Below the pieces are notes generated by a model. The model was not told the DNA's origin. It saw only the letters and a list, made by a program, of their open reading frames with translations, and ran no database searches. Below, in pieces: positions 47,188 through 55,946 of a stretch of 64,000 nt of DNA. A program made the translations under genes and the position numbers. Within the stretch, counting starts at the first letter, position 1. Each line of letters begins with the position of its first letter. Origin of the DNA: Silvimonas iriomotensis (GTDB lineage: Bacteria; Pseudomonadota; Gammaproteobacteria; Burkholderiales; Chitinibacteraceae); NCBI RefSeq assembly GCF_014645535.1, contig NZ_BMLX01000002.1:248001-312000 (forward strand), given 5' to 3'.

Positions 47188-47454
47188 GGGTCGGGAACTC
47201 CGGATAACGGTCTTGATGTTGTCTATGCCGCGTGCGGCGGATGGGCGTTCAGATGAGGGCGGGGAAAACCGCTTTCAAGATGTGGGTATTGGGATTTGCT
47301 GCGCGGGAGGGGATTCTGTGCTCGCTGCATGATGTAGGGGCCAAGTACGGATTGAGGCGATACGTGCAAATGCATAGGTACTTGCCACAAGATTTCTTCG
47401 ACACGCCGACCCCGACGACCTCCTTGGCCGCAATCCATCTGCCATGCCGGGCAA

Positions 47455-47660
47455 AATGCGGTAAAGCTTTTGTTAGCACCTTCGGCGCGGGTTTTTAAAA
47501 GCATTTGATACCCGCGGTGGCGGGAGCACGTTACTTTCTTTGCTTCGCCAAAGAAAGTAACCAAAGAAAGGCGACCCCAGCCCGGCGGCCCTCCGGGCTG
47601 CCCTCAGTCGGTCGGGAGCCTGGGTCTCCCTCCACTCCTTCGGCGCTTGGCTTTAATGGG
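47455..47660 (-). repeat. dispersed intergenic repeat, copy 2 (inverted)
   Basis: Inverted relative to 4,780-5,095. It contains TTGTTAGCACCTTCGGCG, the inverted pair around TTTCTTTGCTTCGCCAAAGAAA, and AAAGGCGACCCCAGCCCGG. Non-coding. Confidence 0.7.
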
Positions 47661-47710
47661 GGAGGAAAATCAAAAGCAACTGCAACCCCAAAAAGCAACG
47701 GCAAACGCCA

Positions 47711-47794
47711 CGACAAAGACAAAGACAAAGACAACGACAAAACCTGAAACTTGAAACTTGAAACTTGAAACCTGAAAGCAACGGCAACGGCAAC
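47711..47794 (+). repeat. microsatellite-like repeats
   Basis: About four units of ACAAAG at 47714-47738, three to four CTTGAAA/CCTGAAA heptamers at 47743-47777 and three ACGGCA units after them. All in a gene-free stretch between htpG and aroA. Confidence 0.7.
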
Positions 47795-47800
47795 CACTGA

Positions 47801-47939
47801 CTCGTCATTCCGGCGAAGGCCGGAATCCAGCTGCGGTACTTGCAAGCGCCACAGGATCAACGTGAGACATTGGTGATAATCCGCCAAAGGCAGCCCCGTG
47901 GGCTGCGGGCTGGATTCCTGCCTTCGCAGGAATGACGAA
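47801..47939. repeat. two REP-like hairpins in opposite orientation
   Basis: CTCGTCATTCCGG...CCGGAATCCAG (47801-47830) and CTGGATTCCTG...CAGGAATGACGA (47910-47939) face each other; the same units are at 5,116-5,233. Confidence 0.7.
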
Positions 47940-47990
47940 GTGGTGGGCTAAACCCCTCATTCTTGCGCGCGGATGGTCTGCGGGTTTGGG

Positions 47991-48050
47991 GTTGCCTCTG
48001 AAGTTGCCTCTGAAGTTGCCTCTGAAGCTGCTTTTGAAGTTGCTTTTGAA
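47991..48050 (+). repeat. five 12-bp tandem units (GTTGCCTCTGAA)
   Basis: Units at 47991, 48003 and 48015 read GTTGCCTCTGAA exactly; 48027 reads GCTGCTTTTGAA and 48039 GTTGCTTTTGAA. A partial sixth follows. A candidate variable-number locus. Confidence 0.85.
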
Positions 48051-48092
48051 GTTGCCGTTGATTTTCGGGGTTGCGGTTGCTTTTGACTTGCC

Positions 48093-48390
48093 CTCCCCTT
48101 GACTGCGCCGAGCATCGCAGCGAAGTCCGGGGTTTCGGCGGAGGGGTGTTTGAGCGAAGCGAGTTCCCGTAGCCAGCCGGACTTCGCGAGAAGCGCAGGG
48201 AACTCGCGTAGCGAGCGCAGTCGCCGGGGTCGCCTTTCTTTTGGGTACTTTTCTTTGGCGATCCAAAGAAAAGTACCGTGCTCCGGCCACCGCCGGTATC
48301 AAACCACCGCGCCGTCAGGCGCTAACAAACCAGTTCAGGCTTCAAACACCACCAAGGTGGACTATCGCCCCCCTCCAAATCCACCATCCC
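48093..48390 (+). repeat. dispersed intergenic repeat, copy 3
   Basis: Same orientation and order of segments as the copy at 4,780-5,095: GCGCCGAGCATCGCAGC, GCGAGAAGCGCAGGGAAC, GTCGCCTTTCTTT, CTTTGGCGATCCAAAG, GCGCTAACAAAC, AAGGTGGA. It abuts the aroA stop. Confidence 0.7.
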
Positions 48391-48393
48391 TCT

Positions 48394-49695
48394 TTACTGA
48401 CTAATCCCCGCCAAAACCTCAAAATAAGTCGGAAACGTCTTCGCAGTACACTTCGGATCATTAATCCGCACCGGCACCCCACCCAACGCCACCAGCGAAA
48501 AACACATCGCCATGCGGTGATCATCATAAGTATCAATCGCCGCATGCGGGATCAAATCTGCCGGCGGGGTCACGCGGATGTAGTCCTGGCCCTCTTCCAC
48601 CGCGGCGCCGACCTTGCGCAGTTCGGTGGCCATGGCGGCAAGGCGGTCGGTTTCTTTCACGCGCCAGCTTTCAATGTTGCGGATGGTCGTCGTGCCTTCG
48701 GCAAACAGTGCGGCGACGGCGATGGTCATGGCGGCGTCGGGGATGTGGTTCAGGTCGACATCCAGCGCCTTGAGTTTGCCGGTGGCGGGCGGTGCGGCTT
48801 CAATGTGGTTGGCGGCCCAGGTGATCTGCGCGCCCATTTGCTCCAGCACTTCGGCAAAACGCTTGTCGCCCTGAATGCTCTCGCTGCCTACGCCTTCGAC
48901 CCGCACGACACCGCCACCAATCGCGCCAGCGGCCAGGAAGTAAGACGCGCTGGAGGCATCGCCTTCCACGTGAACCACGCCTGGGCTTTGGTAAATCTGG
49001 CCGCCGCGAATCACGAACTCGTTCCAGCCATTGCGTTCAACCTTGATGCCAAAACGCGCCATCAGGTTAAGCGTGATCTCGATGTACGGCTTGGAGATGA
49101 GTTCACCGACGACTTCAATCGTCACGTCTTCACCCGTCAACGGCAGCGCCATCAGCAGTGCGGTCAGGAACTGGCTGGAGACATTGCCCTTCACCGGCAC
49201 GCGGCGACCGGCGCTGATGCTGGCCGGGCGCAGTTGCAACGGCGGGAAGCCGTCGTTGCCCAGGTATTCGATATCCGCGCCGACCACACGCAGGGCGTCG
49301 ACCAGATCACCGATCGGGCGCTCGTGCATGCGCGGTACGCCGTGCAGTTTGTAGGTGCCGCCAGCCAGCGCCAGCGCGGCGGTCAGCGGACGGAACGCAG
49401 TACCGGCATTGCCGAGGAACAGATCGGCGTCCTTGACCGGAAACTGGCCGCCCACGCCTTCCACCACAAAATCACGCGTGCCGGGGGTTTGGGTCCACTT
49501 CACGCCCAGGCTGGTCATGGCTTCCAGCATGCGCTCGATGTCATCGCTGGCCAGCAGACCTTTGACCTCGGTCTTGCCGCTGGCAAGGGCGGCCAGCAGC
49601 AAAATGCGGTTGGAAATACTCTTGGAACCGGGCAGCGCCACAGTGCCATTCACGCGGGAGATCGGGGCGAGGTCAAGGTATTCGGCAGAGGTCAT
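48394..49695 (-). CDS. aroA: 3-phosphoshikimate 1-carboxyvinyltransferase (EPSP synthase)
   Basis: 433 residues. [17 protein letters not shown] is the S3P/PEP-binding start, [17 protein letters not shown] is the class I motif, and [19 protein letters not shown] plus [14 protein letters not shown] near the end carry catalytic residues. Sixth step of the shikimate pathway. It is not next to aroA's usual partners (serC, cmk, tyrA). No clear ribosome site before the ATG. Confidence 0.97.
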   Translation of the reverse strand: MTSAEYLDLAPISRVNGTVALPGSKSISNRILLLAALASGKTEVKGLLASDDIERMLEAMTSLGVKWTQTPGTRDFVVEGVGGQFPVKDADLFLGNAGTAFRPLTAALALAGGTYKLHGVPRMHERPIGDLVDALRVVGADIEYLGNDGFPPLQLRPASISAGRRVPVKGNVSSQFLTALLMALPLTGEDVTIEVVGELISKPYIEITLNLMARFGIKVERNGWNEFVIRGGQIYQSPGVVHVEGDASSASYFLAAGAIGGGVVRVEGVGSESIQGDKRFAEVLEQMGAQITWAANHIEAAPPATGKLKALDVDLNHIPDAAMTIAVAALFAEGTTTIRNIESWRVKETDRLAAMATELRKVGAAVEEGQDYIRVTPPADLIPHAAIDTYDDHRMAMCFSLVALGGVPVRINDPKCTAKTFPTYFEVLAGISQ

Positions 49696-49828
49696 GGTCT
49701 GGCAGCACGCAACGATAGATTCGGGAAAACCCCCATGATAACAGCCCCGGCGCCTCCTCGTGGCGTGTTGGCGCGATTGGGCGGCGGCGATCCGCTACAA
49801 TGACGCATTGTCTTGTACAGCGCCTGCC

Positions 49829-50683
49829 ATGCTTAGTTACCGCCACGCCTTTCACGCCGGCAATCATGCCGATGTCCTTAAACACACGGTCGAGATCGCG
49901 CTGCTGCGCTATCTGAACCAGAAAGACAAGCCGTATACCTATCTGGATACGCATTCCGGTGCGGGCGTGTATTCGCTGGTCGAAGGCTACGCTACCAAAA
50001 ATGCCGAATTCACGGGCGGGATCGAGCGCTTGTGGCACGACACCGATCTGCCCGAAGCGCTGGCCGACTATGTAGATGTCATCCGTCAGTTCAACCCGGA
50101 TGGCGAGCTGCGCTACTACCCGGGCTCGCCCGCCTGCGCGCTGCAAGTCATGCGTGAGCAAGACAAGGCGCGCCTGTTTGAACTGCATTCGAGCGACAGC
50201 AAATTGCTGATCGACAATATGGAACACTACGGCCGCCAGGCGCAGGTGGATGTGGGCGATGGCTTTGCCGGCATCAAGGCCGTGCTGCCACCGCCGTCCC
50301 GCCGGGGCCTGGTCCTGATTGATCCGCCTTATGAAGACAAGGGCGACTATCAGCGCGTGGTTGATGCGCTGGGCGAAGGCCTGAAGCGGTTTGCCACGGG
50401 CACTTACGCCATCTGGTATCCGCAATTGCAACGCGAAGAAGCCCGCACCTTGCCGGCCAGACTCAAAATGCTGCCGGTGAAATCCTGGCTGCATGTGGCG
50501 CTGTCGGTGCAATCACCGTCGCCGGATGGCTTCGGCATGTATGGCAGCGGCATGTTCGTGCTCAATCCGCCCTGGACACTACACGACACGCTCAAGCCGG
50601 TGATGCCCCTGCTGGCGAAAAAACTGGCACTGGATGCCGGCGCGCGCTACGTGCTCGATTTCCACGAAAACGCGGCCGGTTGA
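49829..50683 (+). CDS. rlmJ: 23S rRNA (adenine2030-N6)-methyltransferase RlmJ
   Basis: 284 residues. The family start MLSYRHAFHAGNHADVLKHTV and the catalytic motif IDPPYEDKGDY (Asp165) identify RlmJ, which methylates A2030 of 23S rRNA. The THSGAGVY block is the SAM-binding motif. The ATG at 49829 matches the family start; a longer frame to 49760 overlaps the aroA promoter. Divergent from aroA. Confidence 0.95.
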   Translation: MLSYRHAFHAGNHADVLKHTVEIALLRYLNQKDKPYTYLDTHSGAGVYSLVEGYATKNAEFTGGIERLWHDTDLPEALADYVDVIRQFNPDGELRYYPGSPACALQVMREQDKARLFELHSSDSKLLIDNMEHYGRQAQVDVGDGFAGIKAVLPPPSRRGLVLIDPPYEDKGDYQRVVDALGEGLKRFATGTYAIWYPQLQREEARTLPARLKMLPVKSWLHVALSVQSPSPDGFGMYGSGMFVLNPPWTLHDTLKPVMPLLAKKLALDAGARYVLDFHENAAG

Positions 50684-50696
50684 TCACATTGCCGGC

Positions 50697-51125
50697 TTAG
50701 TTGCCGGCAGCATCACGTGCGTCGAACACTTCCTGCGCTGCAAACAGGCCATTGAGCGCGGCCGGGAAACCGGCGTACAGCGACATCATCATCAGCACCT
50801 CCAGGATTTCATCGCGGGTGACGCCGACATTGAGCGCAGCGTTGAGGTGCACCTTGAGTTGCGGCGCGGCGTTGCCCAGCGCGGCCAGCGCCGCAACCAC
50901 GGCGATCTCGCGCTCACGCAGGCCCAGCCCGGGACGGCTGTAGATATCACCAAAACCGAACTCGACCAGGTAGCGGGCAAAGTCTGGCGCAATGGCGCCA
51001 ACGCGCGCGACCACAGCCTCGCCCGCATCGCCGTCGATCTGGTTCAGTTGGGCCAGACCGCGGACAAAGCGGCTGTCATCGGTGGTTTGCGGTTGTGGCT
51101 GGCGGTTCAGGGTGGCGTGCGTCAT
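50697..51125 (-). CDS. carboxymuconolactone decarboxylase (CMD) family protein
   Basis: 142 residues with the CMD helix pattern LREREIAVVAALAALGNAAPQLKVHLNAALNVGVTRDEILEVLMMMSLYAGFPAALNGL. It contains no cysteine at all, so it lacks the CxxC of AhpD-like peroxidases and belongs to the decarboxylase/unknown branch. It overlaps the MerR gene upstream by 50 bp, so the regulator probably controls it in the same transcript. Substrate unknown. Confidence 0.85.
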   Translation of the reverse strand: MTHATLNRQPQPQTTDDSRFVRGLAQLNQIDGDAGEAVVARVGAIAPDFARYLVEFGFGDIYSRPGLGLREREIAVVAALAALGNAAPQLKVHLNAALNVGVTRDEILEVLMMMSLYAGFPAALNGLFAAQEVFDARDAAGN

Positions 51126-51519
51126 GGGGGGTGTCCTCGCAAAATGATGGATTGCGGGATACCTGGTCATCGTAAATGGCGATCTTCTCACGCAGGTAGC
51201 CGGCGGTTTGCGCCAGCTCCTGCAGTTGTGCCTCGACTGCTTGCAGATGGGCCTGCAACAGGTCGCGCCGGGCGATGAGCGTGGTATCCCCTGCGCTGCG
51301 CATTTGTGCGTAGACCTGCATCTGCCGGATCGGCATGCCGGTATTGCGCAAGCGCAGCAGGAACTGGATCCACGTCAGATCAGCCGGGCCATAGCGGCGC
51401 TGTCCGCCCGGCGCACGTTGCACCGGGGCAATCAGCCCGATCCGCTCGTAATAGCGCAGCGTGTGGGCAGACAAACCCGTGTGCTGTGCCATGTCTTCGA
51501 TCTGCATGAAGGGTTCCAT
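51076..51519 (-). CDS. MerR-family transcriptional regulator
   Basis: 147 residues: an N-terminal MerR winged helix IEDMAQHTGLSAHTLRYYERIGLIAPVQRAPGGQRRY, then a helical dimerisation region (LRLRNTGMPIRQMQVYAQM ... LQAHLQAVEAQLQELAQTAGYL) and a variable tail. No cysteine cluster in the dimer helix, so not a mercury sensor; the style is of the AdhR/YyaN-like redox or aldehyde regulators. The start is uncertain among ATGs at 51528, 51519 and 51507; AGGA is 9 bases before 51519. An imperfect dyad ACTTGGAGCGCGCTCTAACTT (51534-51554) is placed upstream and may be its operator. Confidence 0.85.
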   Translation of the reverse strand: MEPFMQIEDMAQHTGLSAHTLRYYERIGLIAPVQRAPGGQRRYGPADLTWIQFLLRLRNTGMPIRQMQVYAQMRSAGDTTLIARRDLLQAHLQAVEAQLQELAQTAGYLREKIAIYDDQVSRNPSFCEDTPHDARHPEPPATTANHR

Positions 51520-51533
51520 AGCCGTCATCCTGC

Positions 51534-51554
51534 AAGTTAGAGCGCGCTCCAAGT
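51534..51554 (-). promoter_or_regulatory. putative MerR operator dyad
   Basis: The minus strand reads ACTTGGAGCGCGCTCTAACTT, with the perfect core GAGCGCGCTC, following TTGACT (overlapping). A typical place for an autoregulated MerR-type promoter, just before the start codon. Confidence 0.5.
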
Positions 51555-51592
51555 CAAGCATTTTAATACGCCTTTCGTCGCCACTTTTGTTT

Positions 51593-51699
51593 TGTTTCTT
51601 GGAATTAAAGTCGAAAACTCTGAAATAAAGTCGAAAACCTCCAATGAGCGTTTCTGCGGCTTTGGGCGGAAAATCCCCCGCACAAATAAAGTCGAAAAC
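51593..51699 (+). repeat. left terminal repeat cluster of the island
   Basis: TGTT-start followed by three copies of AATAAAGTCGAAAAC-type units at 51603-51618, 51624-51638 and 51685-51699. Confidence 0.8.
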
Positions 51700-51763
51700 C
51701 CTATCCGTTATGAGAGTCCCAGATGTACAACAAAAAGGCCTCCGGGGGAGCTTTAGCTCTAAC

Positions 51764-51810
51764 GACGTCACCCCGGATTTGAGTAGCACCGCGATTTAGA
51801 GTCCAATCCC
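51764..51810 (+). repeat. IS3-type left end; similar copy at 61,409
   Basis: GACGTCACCCCGGATTTGAG begins a stretch whose first 20 bases are identical and 38 of 46 match the copy at 61,409-61,454, in the same orientation. It leads into the OrfA gene here, so it is probably the noncoding left end of the IS. Confidence 0.6.
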
Positions 51811-51830
51811 TTTATCTCAGGAGACTGGAC

Positions 51831-52094
51831 GTGAAGAAGCGTTATTCGGAAGAACAAATCATCGGCTTTCTGCGCGAGGCCGAATCGGGCATTCCGCTCA
51901 AGGAACTGTGCCGCCTGCACGGGTTTTCAGAAGCCAGTTTTTACCTGTGGCGCAGCAAGTTCGGTGGCATGAACGTCTCCGATGCCAAACGGCTCAAGGA
52001 ACTGGAAGCGGAGAACGCCCGGCTCAAACGCATGCTGGCCAACGCGCTGCTTGAGAATGAGGTCACGAAAGAAGCACTGCTAAAAAAGTGGTAG
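51831..52094 (+). CDS. IS3-family transposase OrfA
   Basis: 87 residues: helix-turn-helix KKRYSEEQIIGFLREAESGIPLKELCRLHGFSEASFYLWRSKFGG, then a leucine-zipper-like helix (AENARLKRMLANALLENEVTKEALLKKW). This is the IS407 group OrfA. AGGAG precedes its GTG start. The end overlaps a slippery AAAAAAG (52082-52088), the standard -1 frameshift site that would join OrfA to OrfB. Confidence 0.88.
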   Translation: MKKRYSEEQIIGFLREAESGIPLKELCRLHGFSEASFYLWRSKFGGMNVSDAKRLKELEAENARLKRMLANALLENEVTKEALLKKW

Positions 52095-52621
52095 CCGCAC
52101 CGGCAAAGCGGGAACTGGTGCGGTTCATGACAGGGCGAGGCTTGAGTGAGCGTCAGGCCCTGCGAGTGGCCCGCATAAGCGCCAGTGCGTTGCGCTATCA
52201 ACCCCGGCTGGACCGCAACGGGCCATTGCGCGAACAGATTCTCACCCTGGCTCACCGCCATCGCCGGTATGGCGCAGGCATGATTTACCTGAAGCTGCGG
52301 CAGTCAGGCTGGGTGGTGAATCACAAACGGGTGGAGCGGTTGTACGGACTCGCCGGTTTGCAGGTGCGGCGGCGCAAGCGCAAGAAGGTGCCCATGCAGG
52401 ACCGCCAGCCGCTACTCCGGCCTGAAACGGCAAACCAGGTGTGGTCGATGGATTTTGTGTTTGACCGGACTGGTGAAGGCCGGGTCATCAAGTGTCTGAC
52501 CATCGTCGATGACGCAACACATGAATCCATTGCCATTGTTCCCGCCACTGCCCAAAGCAATAGCACGCTGTATGTGGAACAACCCTGTTTGTGGTGGCCG
52601 CGTGGGTATCCGGACTGCTGA
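52088..52621 (+). pseudogene. IS3-family OrfB, N-terminal part (IS407-like)
   Basis: Reads PAKRELVRFMTGRGLSERQALRVARISASALRYQPR, then the linker RKRKKVPMQDRQPLLRPETANQVWSMDFVFDRTGEGRVIKCLTIVDDATHE, which includes the first catalytic Asp (WSMD). The chain leaves family sequence after IVPATAQ and stops at 52621. The second Asp and the Glu are missing from this frame, so it cannot act alone. Confidence 0.85.
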
Positions 52622-53066
52622 GGGCTGGCTATATCTGGCCGTGGTGCTGGACTTGTATTCGCGGGCGGTGGTGGGCTGGGCGATGCATCACCGGATGCAC
52701 CAGGAGCTGGTTCATGCCGCCTTGACGATGGCAGTGGCACGACGTCAGCCACAAGGAAAAGTGCTGCTGCATTCGGACCGTGGCAGCCAGTATTGCGCCT
52801 TTGATTACCAGAGCCTGCTGAAACGACATGGCATCATCCCGAGTCATTCCCGAGCGGGCAATTGCTGGGACAACGCTGCGATGGAAAGCTTCTTCCGTTC
52901 ACTCAAGGCGGAACGGGTTCACCTGACCCGGTACGGGACTTACGACGAAGCCCGTGCAGACGTGTTTGATTACATCCGGTTTTACAATCATCATCGCCGT
53001 CATTCGACCTTGGGGTACCTGACCCCGGTTGAATTTGAGCAGCGCCAATCAGCACTCAGTGCTTAA
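52605..53066 (+). pseudogene. IS3-family OrfB, C-terminal part (IS3/IS51-like)
   Basis: Starts abruptly at GIRTAEGWLYLAVVLDLYSRAVVGWAM and carries the second Asp in HSDRGSQYC and the final Glu in NCWDNAAMESFFRSLKAE, ending HHRRHSTLGYLTPVEFEQRQ. It is in another frame from the N-terminal part and belongs to another IS3 subgroup, so a recombination joined two elements. No start codon or ribosome site of its own. Confidence 0.85.
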
Positions 53067-53332
53067 ACTGGTGTCCACGGGGACCGGGACAGGCCAAGAT
53101 TTCACCCCGATCCCCTCAACTTCTTGGAGCCAGAACTCGCATAGATATGGATCGTCATCCAGTTCACAGACAAGGGGCTTGCGCAAGACAGCCCCTTGGC
53201 CGACAGCCGCCAATTTAAGACATTGGCCTCAATGACCACTTTGGGCGAGAACCGGCTGCTTCGCCTGGGGTTCCATCATTTCTTGAGCATTGAAGTTGAA
53301 ATAATGGCAAAAGAAGGAATGATCAGCGCCTC
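53067..53332. other. 266-bp gap after the IS
   Basis: Holds the probable IS right end and a stem CAAGGGGCT (53171-53179) / AGCCCCTTG (53190-53198). No gene seen. Confidence 0.5.
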
Positions 53333-53995
53333 CTAATGCCCTAACCCAGCTCTAATCTTTTGGATTTCGGCATCTGTTAATGGCGCTACATTTGATTGGG
53401 AAGCAGGCTTTGGAGCTGCGGAACATACAAAATATAGACTGGGTATGGCGTTTATGACATCTTCCGTAACCTTGGTCACGTCCGCGCGGCTTGAAAGCCA
53501 AGTATCTCGTCCATTTTGCACCGTACTTTGAATTGCCAAGTAGTGCTCAGGTGAACTGATACTTTTATTCGCCTGTGTGTTGATCGCAGTGGCAGCTCCT
53601 CCCATTGAACTCCAAACTGCCATTGTAGATTTTGCTGCACCAGCTGCCGCCAGTCCGGGTACCACGACTGTGGCGGCCCCAATCCCAAAAATAGCGAGGG
53701 TTGTTTCGCTTGCATCGCCAAAACGCGCTCGATTTCCGTAAAACTCGTCCATGGCATTGCAATAAGATAATGCCCGAGTTAGATCTTCGATAGCTGCAGT
53801 GTGTCTAGCGTCAGCGTCCACGCCAGACTTGCTACTCTGCTCTTTGAGGAGCTCCGCATTGTAAGATTGAAGTACTACCTCCGGTATTTTTGGAGGGCCA
53901 GAAATCGCTGCTTTTATCGGTTCCGTAATGGCTTGACACCCCGTTAAGCCAAGGATCGCAGTAAACTTCAACGCGCGAGAGCAGTTACTCAACAT
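53333..53995 (-). CDS. putative lipoprotein, unknown function
   Basis: 220 residues. The N-terminus MLSNCSRALKFTAILGLTGCQAITEPIKA ends in a lipobox LTGC, so it is probably lipid-anchored. A helical region (residues 55-95) contains EDLTRALSYCNAMDEFYGNRARFGD, and a Gly/Ala-rich hydrophobic stretch AIFGIGAATVVVPGLAAAGAA lies in the middle. The last 30 residues are Ala/Pro/Ser-rich. No family recognised. Lower G+C than the core genes, consistent with the island. It is separated by 308 bp from the next minus-strand gene. Confidence 0.7.
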   Translation of the reverse strand: MLSNCSRALKFTAILGLTGCQAITEPIKAAISGPPKIPEVVLQSYNAELLKEQSSKSGVDADARHTAAIEDLTRALSYCNAMDEFYGNRARFGDASETTLAIFGIGAATVVVPGLAAAGAAKSTMAVWSSMGGAATAINTQANKSISSPEHYLAIQSTVQNGRDTWLSSRADVTKVTEDVINAIPSLYFVCSAAPKPASQSNVAPLTDAEIQKIRAGLGH

Positions 53996-54303
53996 TTTGG
54001 CTTGCCTCAGAATGCTTTGTTTTTCCCCTAATCTTTACGACGTAGACCTAGCCCTCTCATTTACAATGTAAGTTCTATCCTACACTGACGGACGGCTTGG
54101 AGTTGATCTGATGTTTTATCGGGCATTGAATCGACCCGGTTTTCAGCGGCACGTCAAAGCCCACTATGGACGGCTCCAGGTGTGACTTTCCTCAATGGAG
54201 AGTATCCGTCGCAATCATTGTTGGAATCCTCCTGAATATTCTGCCGCCCGGTCTGAAAGCAACCAACAGCGCTGCCGGAAACTGCGATGAGTCCTATAAA
54301 ACG
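53996..54303. other. 308-bp gap with no supported gene
   Basis: Open frame 54,166-54,441 on the plus strand begins with MDGSRCDFPQ and has one hydrophobic stretch, but overlaps the better minus-strand gene and has no ribosome site. Otherwise nothing seen. Confidence 0.4.
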
Positions 54304-54792
54304 CTATACGCTCGTTTTGTATCTCCCATTACGCAATTTGGCGACGAGTTGTCCGTAGGGGGTGACAAGGGGATGCTTCTCATCCTTCCACGGCCCCCCC
54401 TCTATCGGAAGAATGAGCTTGTGGTCACGCAGGTGTTGTAAATGTTTATGCTCGACTGTGTGATCACGCACAAAACCCGGTGCTAGTTCAATGACGGTAC
54501 TGCTCCCACCTGATTTAAGAATCTTGTCGAAAAGAGCAATCTCTTCAACTGTTAGCTGGTTTGAGGTTTCGGCGATGTCATTCAAAAGCTCGTCCAGAAC
54601 GGTACGCGCATACTCTGGTGAAAGTTCAGCTTCAATGCCAAGAACTTTTATGGTCACTTTTTTGAACGTGAGCGTATTGGCCAGCTGTGTAAGCAACCCG
54701 CTAATCGATTTGTAGAACACCGCAGCAATGATTAGCGTCACACAGGGCCAGGCTAGCGCAGTCAGCAGCTTGATCGTGTTCTCAGGTGACAT
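54304..54792 (-). CDS. membrane-anchored hypothetical protein
   Basis: 162 residues: one N-terminal helix TALAWPCVTLIIAAVFYKSISGLLTQL followed by a cytoplasmic region with amphipathic helices (KKVTIKVLGIEAELSPEYARTVLDELLND, VEEIALFDKILKSGGSS) and a polar end reading HPLVTPYGQLVAKLRNG, which looks like a winged-helix-type tail. No family recognised. ATG at 54792; the region upstream is gene-free. Function unknown. Confidence 0.65.
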   Translation of the reverse strand: MSPENTIKLLTALAWPCVTLIIAAVFYKSISGLLTQLANTLTFKKVTIKVLGIEAELSPEYARTVLDELLNDIAETSNQLTVEEIALFDKILKSGGSSTVIELAPGFVRDHTVEHKHLQHLRDHKLILPIEGGPWKDEKHPLVTPYGQLVAKLRNGRYKTSV

Positions 54793-55142
54793 TGCTTGCT
54801 CCCGGCAATAGGTATCGTTGTGGCATTCCAGGGGACCGGGAGCGCACTGAAACGGTCAGTAAATAAAGCAGGGGCACTGACTCATGGGCCAGGCACCGGA
54901 TACGGGGCGAAACTAGCGGACACTAAGTATCTGCACAGCGTGACTGCGCGCAGAGAGGCCCCGGGTAGCGTCCATGATCCAGATTCAGGGCTGGTGCTCT
55001 ACAACGACGCGCCAGCATCTGGGGTGCAAGTGAGGCATTCCAGTCGACGGCAACCTGGATCTGTCCGATCTCGCTTTGCTGAAACTCGTTCCGGTCAAGC
55101 CAAGTGCATTGATAAAAGCAATAGTGGCAGTGCCTCACGACA
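54793..55142. other. 350-bp gap with no supported gene
   Basis: A 116-codon plus-strand frame starts at 54,796 but has no family likeness and no ribosome site. Nothing else seen. Confidence 0.45.
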
Positions 55143-55943
55143 CTAGCCTACCCCGCCAGACCAGAAGTATTCGCCAGCACTTGTCCTGTACCACCGAGGG
55201 TTTCCATTGACCGGCTCACCAGCATCGGTCCAGCCGACATACGCCAGTGCCATCCCTTTCGGAACAGTGCGCGCCACCGGTGCCAGCCGGCTGGGCTCGC
55301 CAGCCCTGAGGTTGAGTTTTGCGGTTGTGGTCACTGAGCCCTGTCGATCTGGCGGAGTCACGGCTAGCGGCTGCCCGGCGCCGGGCGCACCAGCCTCCGC
55401 AGCAACGTCACGAAGCAATTGCTCGTAGGTTCGCCTGCTCTGCGCCAGGCCGGTGACCGGATCCGTGCGCCGTTGCGGATCAAGGAAGAAGTGCCCGACA
55501 ATCGATTTGCTGGCATCCAGACCGTAGCGCAAACAGGTATACGCCAGCACCCAGACATAACGGCGATAAGCCTCATCGGCGTTGATATTGGGTCCAAAAC
55601 AATACTCAATGCCGATCGCCGCATCGTTCGCATCGTAGCCATACAGTTGGTTGTCAGTAGGGACTACGTAGCGCACGTGCCATGCTTTTTCCGGATGATC
55701 CGAGGTCAGTGCTGGAATGCATTCAATGATGCTGCGATCATCGACGAATACATGGGCTGACGCGCTCTCTGCGTTGCAGCTGCGCTTGTAATACGAAACA
55801 TTCTCGGCAGCCGTTGAACCTGGATTGCCGGTATCGTGAGCCACAACAAAGCGCACGCCCGGCGTAATCAACGCACCCGACCGCCGTTTTGTACTGGATG
55901 GCAGGTAATCAGCAGTGATCGGGAAGAGGCTCTGGTCGGGCAT
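55143..55943 (-). CDS. N-acetylmuramoyl-L-alanine amidase with SH3b domain
   Basis: 266 residues. The Amidase_2 domain (about 20-170) has the three zinc histidines in VVAHDTGN, SAHVFVDD and VGHFFLDP, with the Tyr/Glu pair in GIEYCFGPN. A C-terminal bacterial SH3 (about 195-265) reads KLNLRAGEPSRLAPVARTVPKG ... GNPRWYRTSAGEYFWSGGV. No signal peptide, so it acts either on imported wall fragments or is exported by a partner system or lysis. 4 bp upstream of it ends the polytopic membrane protein gene, so they are co-transcribed. Confidence 0.85.
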   Translation of the reverse strand: MPDQSLFPITADYLPSSTKRRSGALITPGVRFVVAHDTGNPGSTAAENVSYYKRSCNAESASAHVFVDDRSIIECIPALTSDHPEKAWHVRYVVPTDNQLYGYDANDAAIGIEYCFGPNINADEAYRRYVWVLAYTCLRYGLDASKSIVGHFFLDPQRRTDPVTGLAQSRRTYEQLLRDVAAEAGAPGAGQPLAVTPPDRQGSVTTTAKLNLRAGEPSRLAPVARTVPKGMALAYVGWTDAGEPVNGNPRWYRTSAGEYFWSGGVG

Positions 55944-55946
55944 GTC

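Larger units (their letters stand above)
51764..53085 (+). mobile_element. chimeric, inactive IS3-family element
   Basis: The left part (to about 52,600) is an IS407-like element with OrfA and the N-terminal part of OrfB. The right part (from about 52,605) is the C-terminal OrfB of an IS3/IS51-like element in another frame, followed by GGTGTCCACGGGGACC as a possible right end. The exact ends were not fixed. Confidence 0.6.

Noticed and set aside
45355-47256. 633-codon plus frame opposite htpG
   Set aside because: Antisense shadow of a well conserved chaperone gene.
47991-48050. CRISPR-like array
   Set aside because: Units are 12 bp, directly adjacent, with no spacers and no cas genes near.
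48241-49803. 520-codon plus frame opposite aroA
   Set aside because: Antisense shadow; begins in a dispersed repeat.
54166-54441. 91-codon plus frame with one hydrophobic stretch
   Set aside because: Overlaps the better supported minus gene; no ribosome site.
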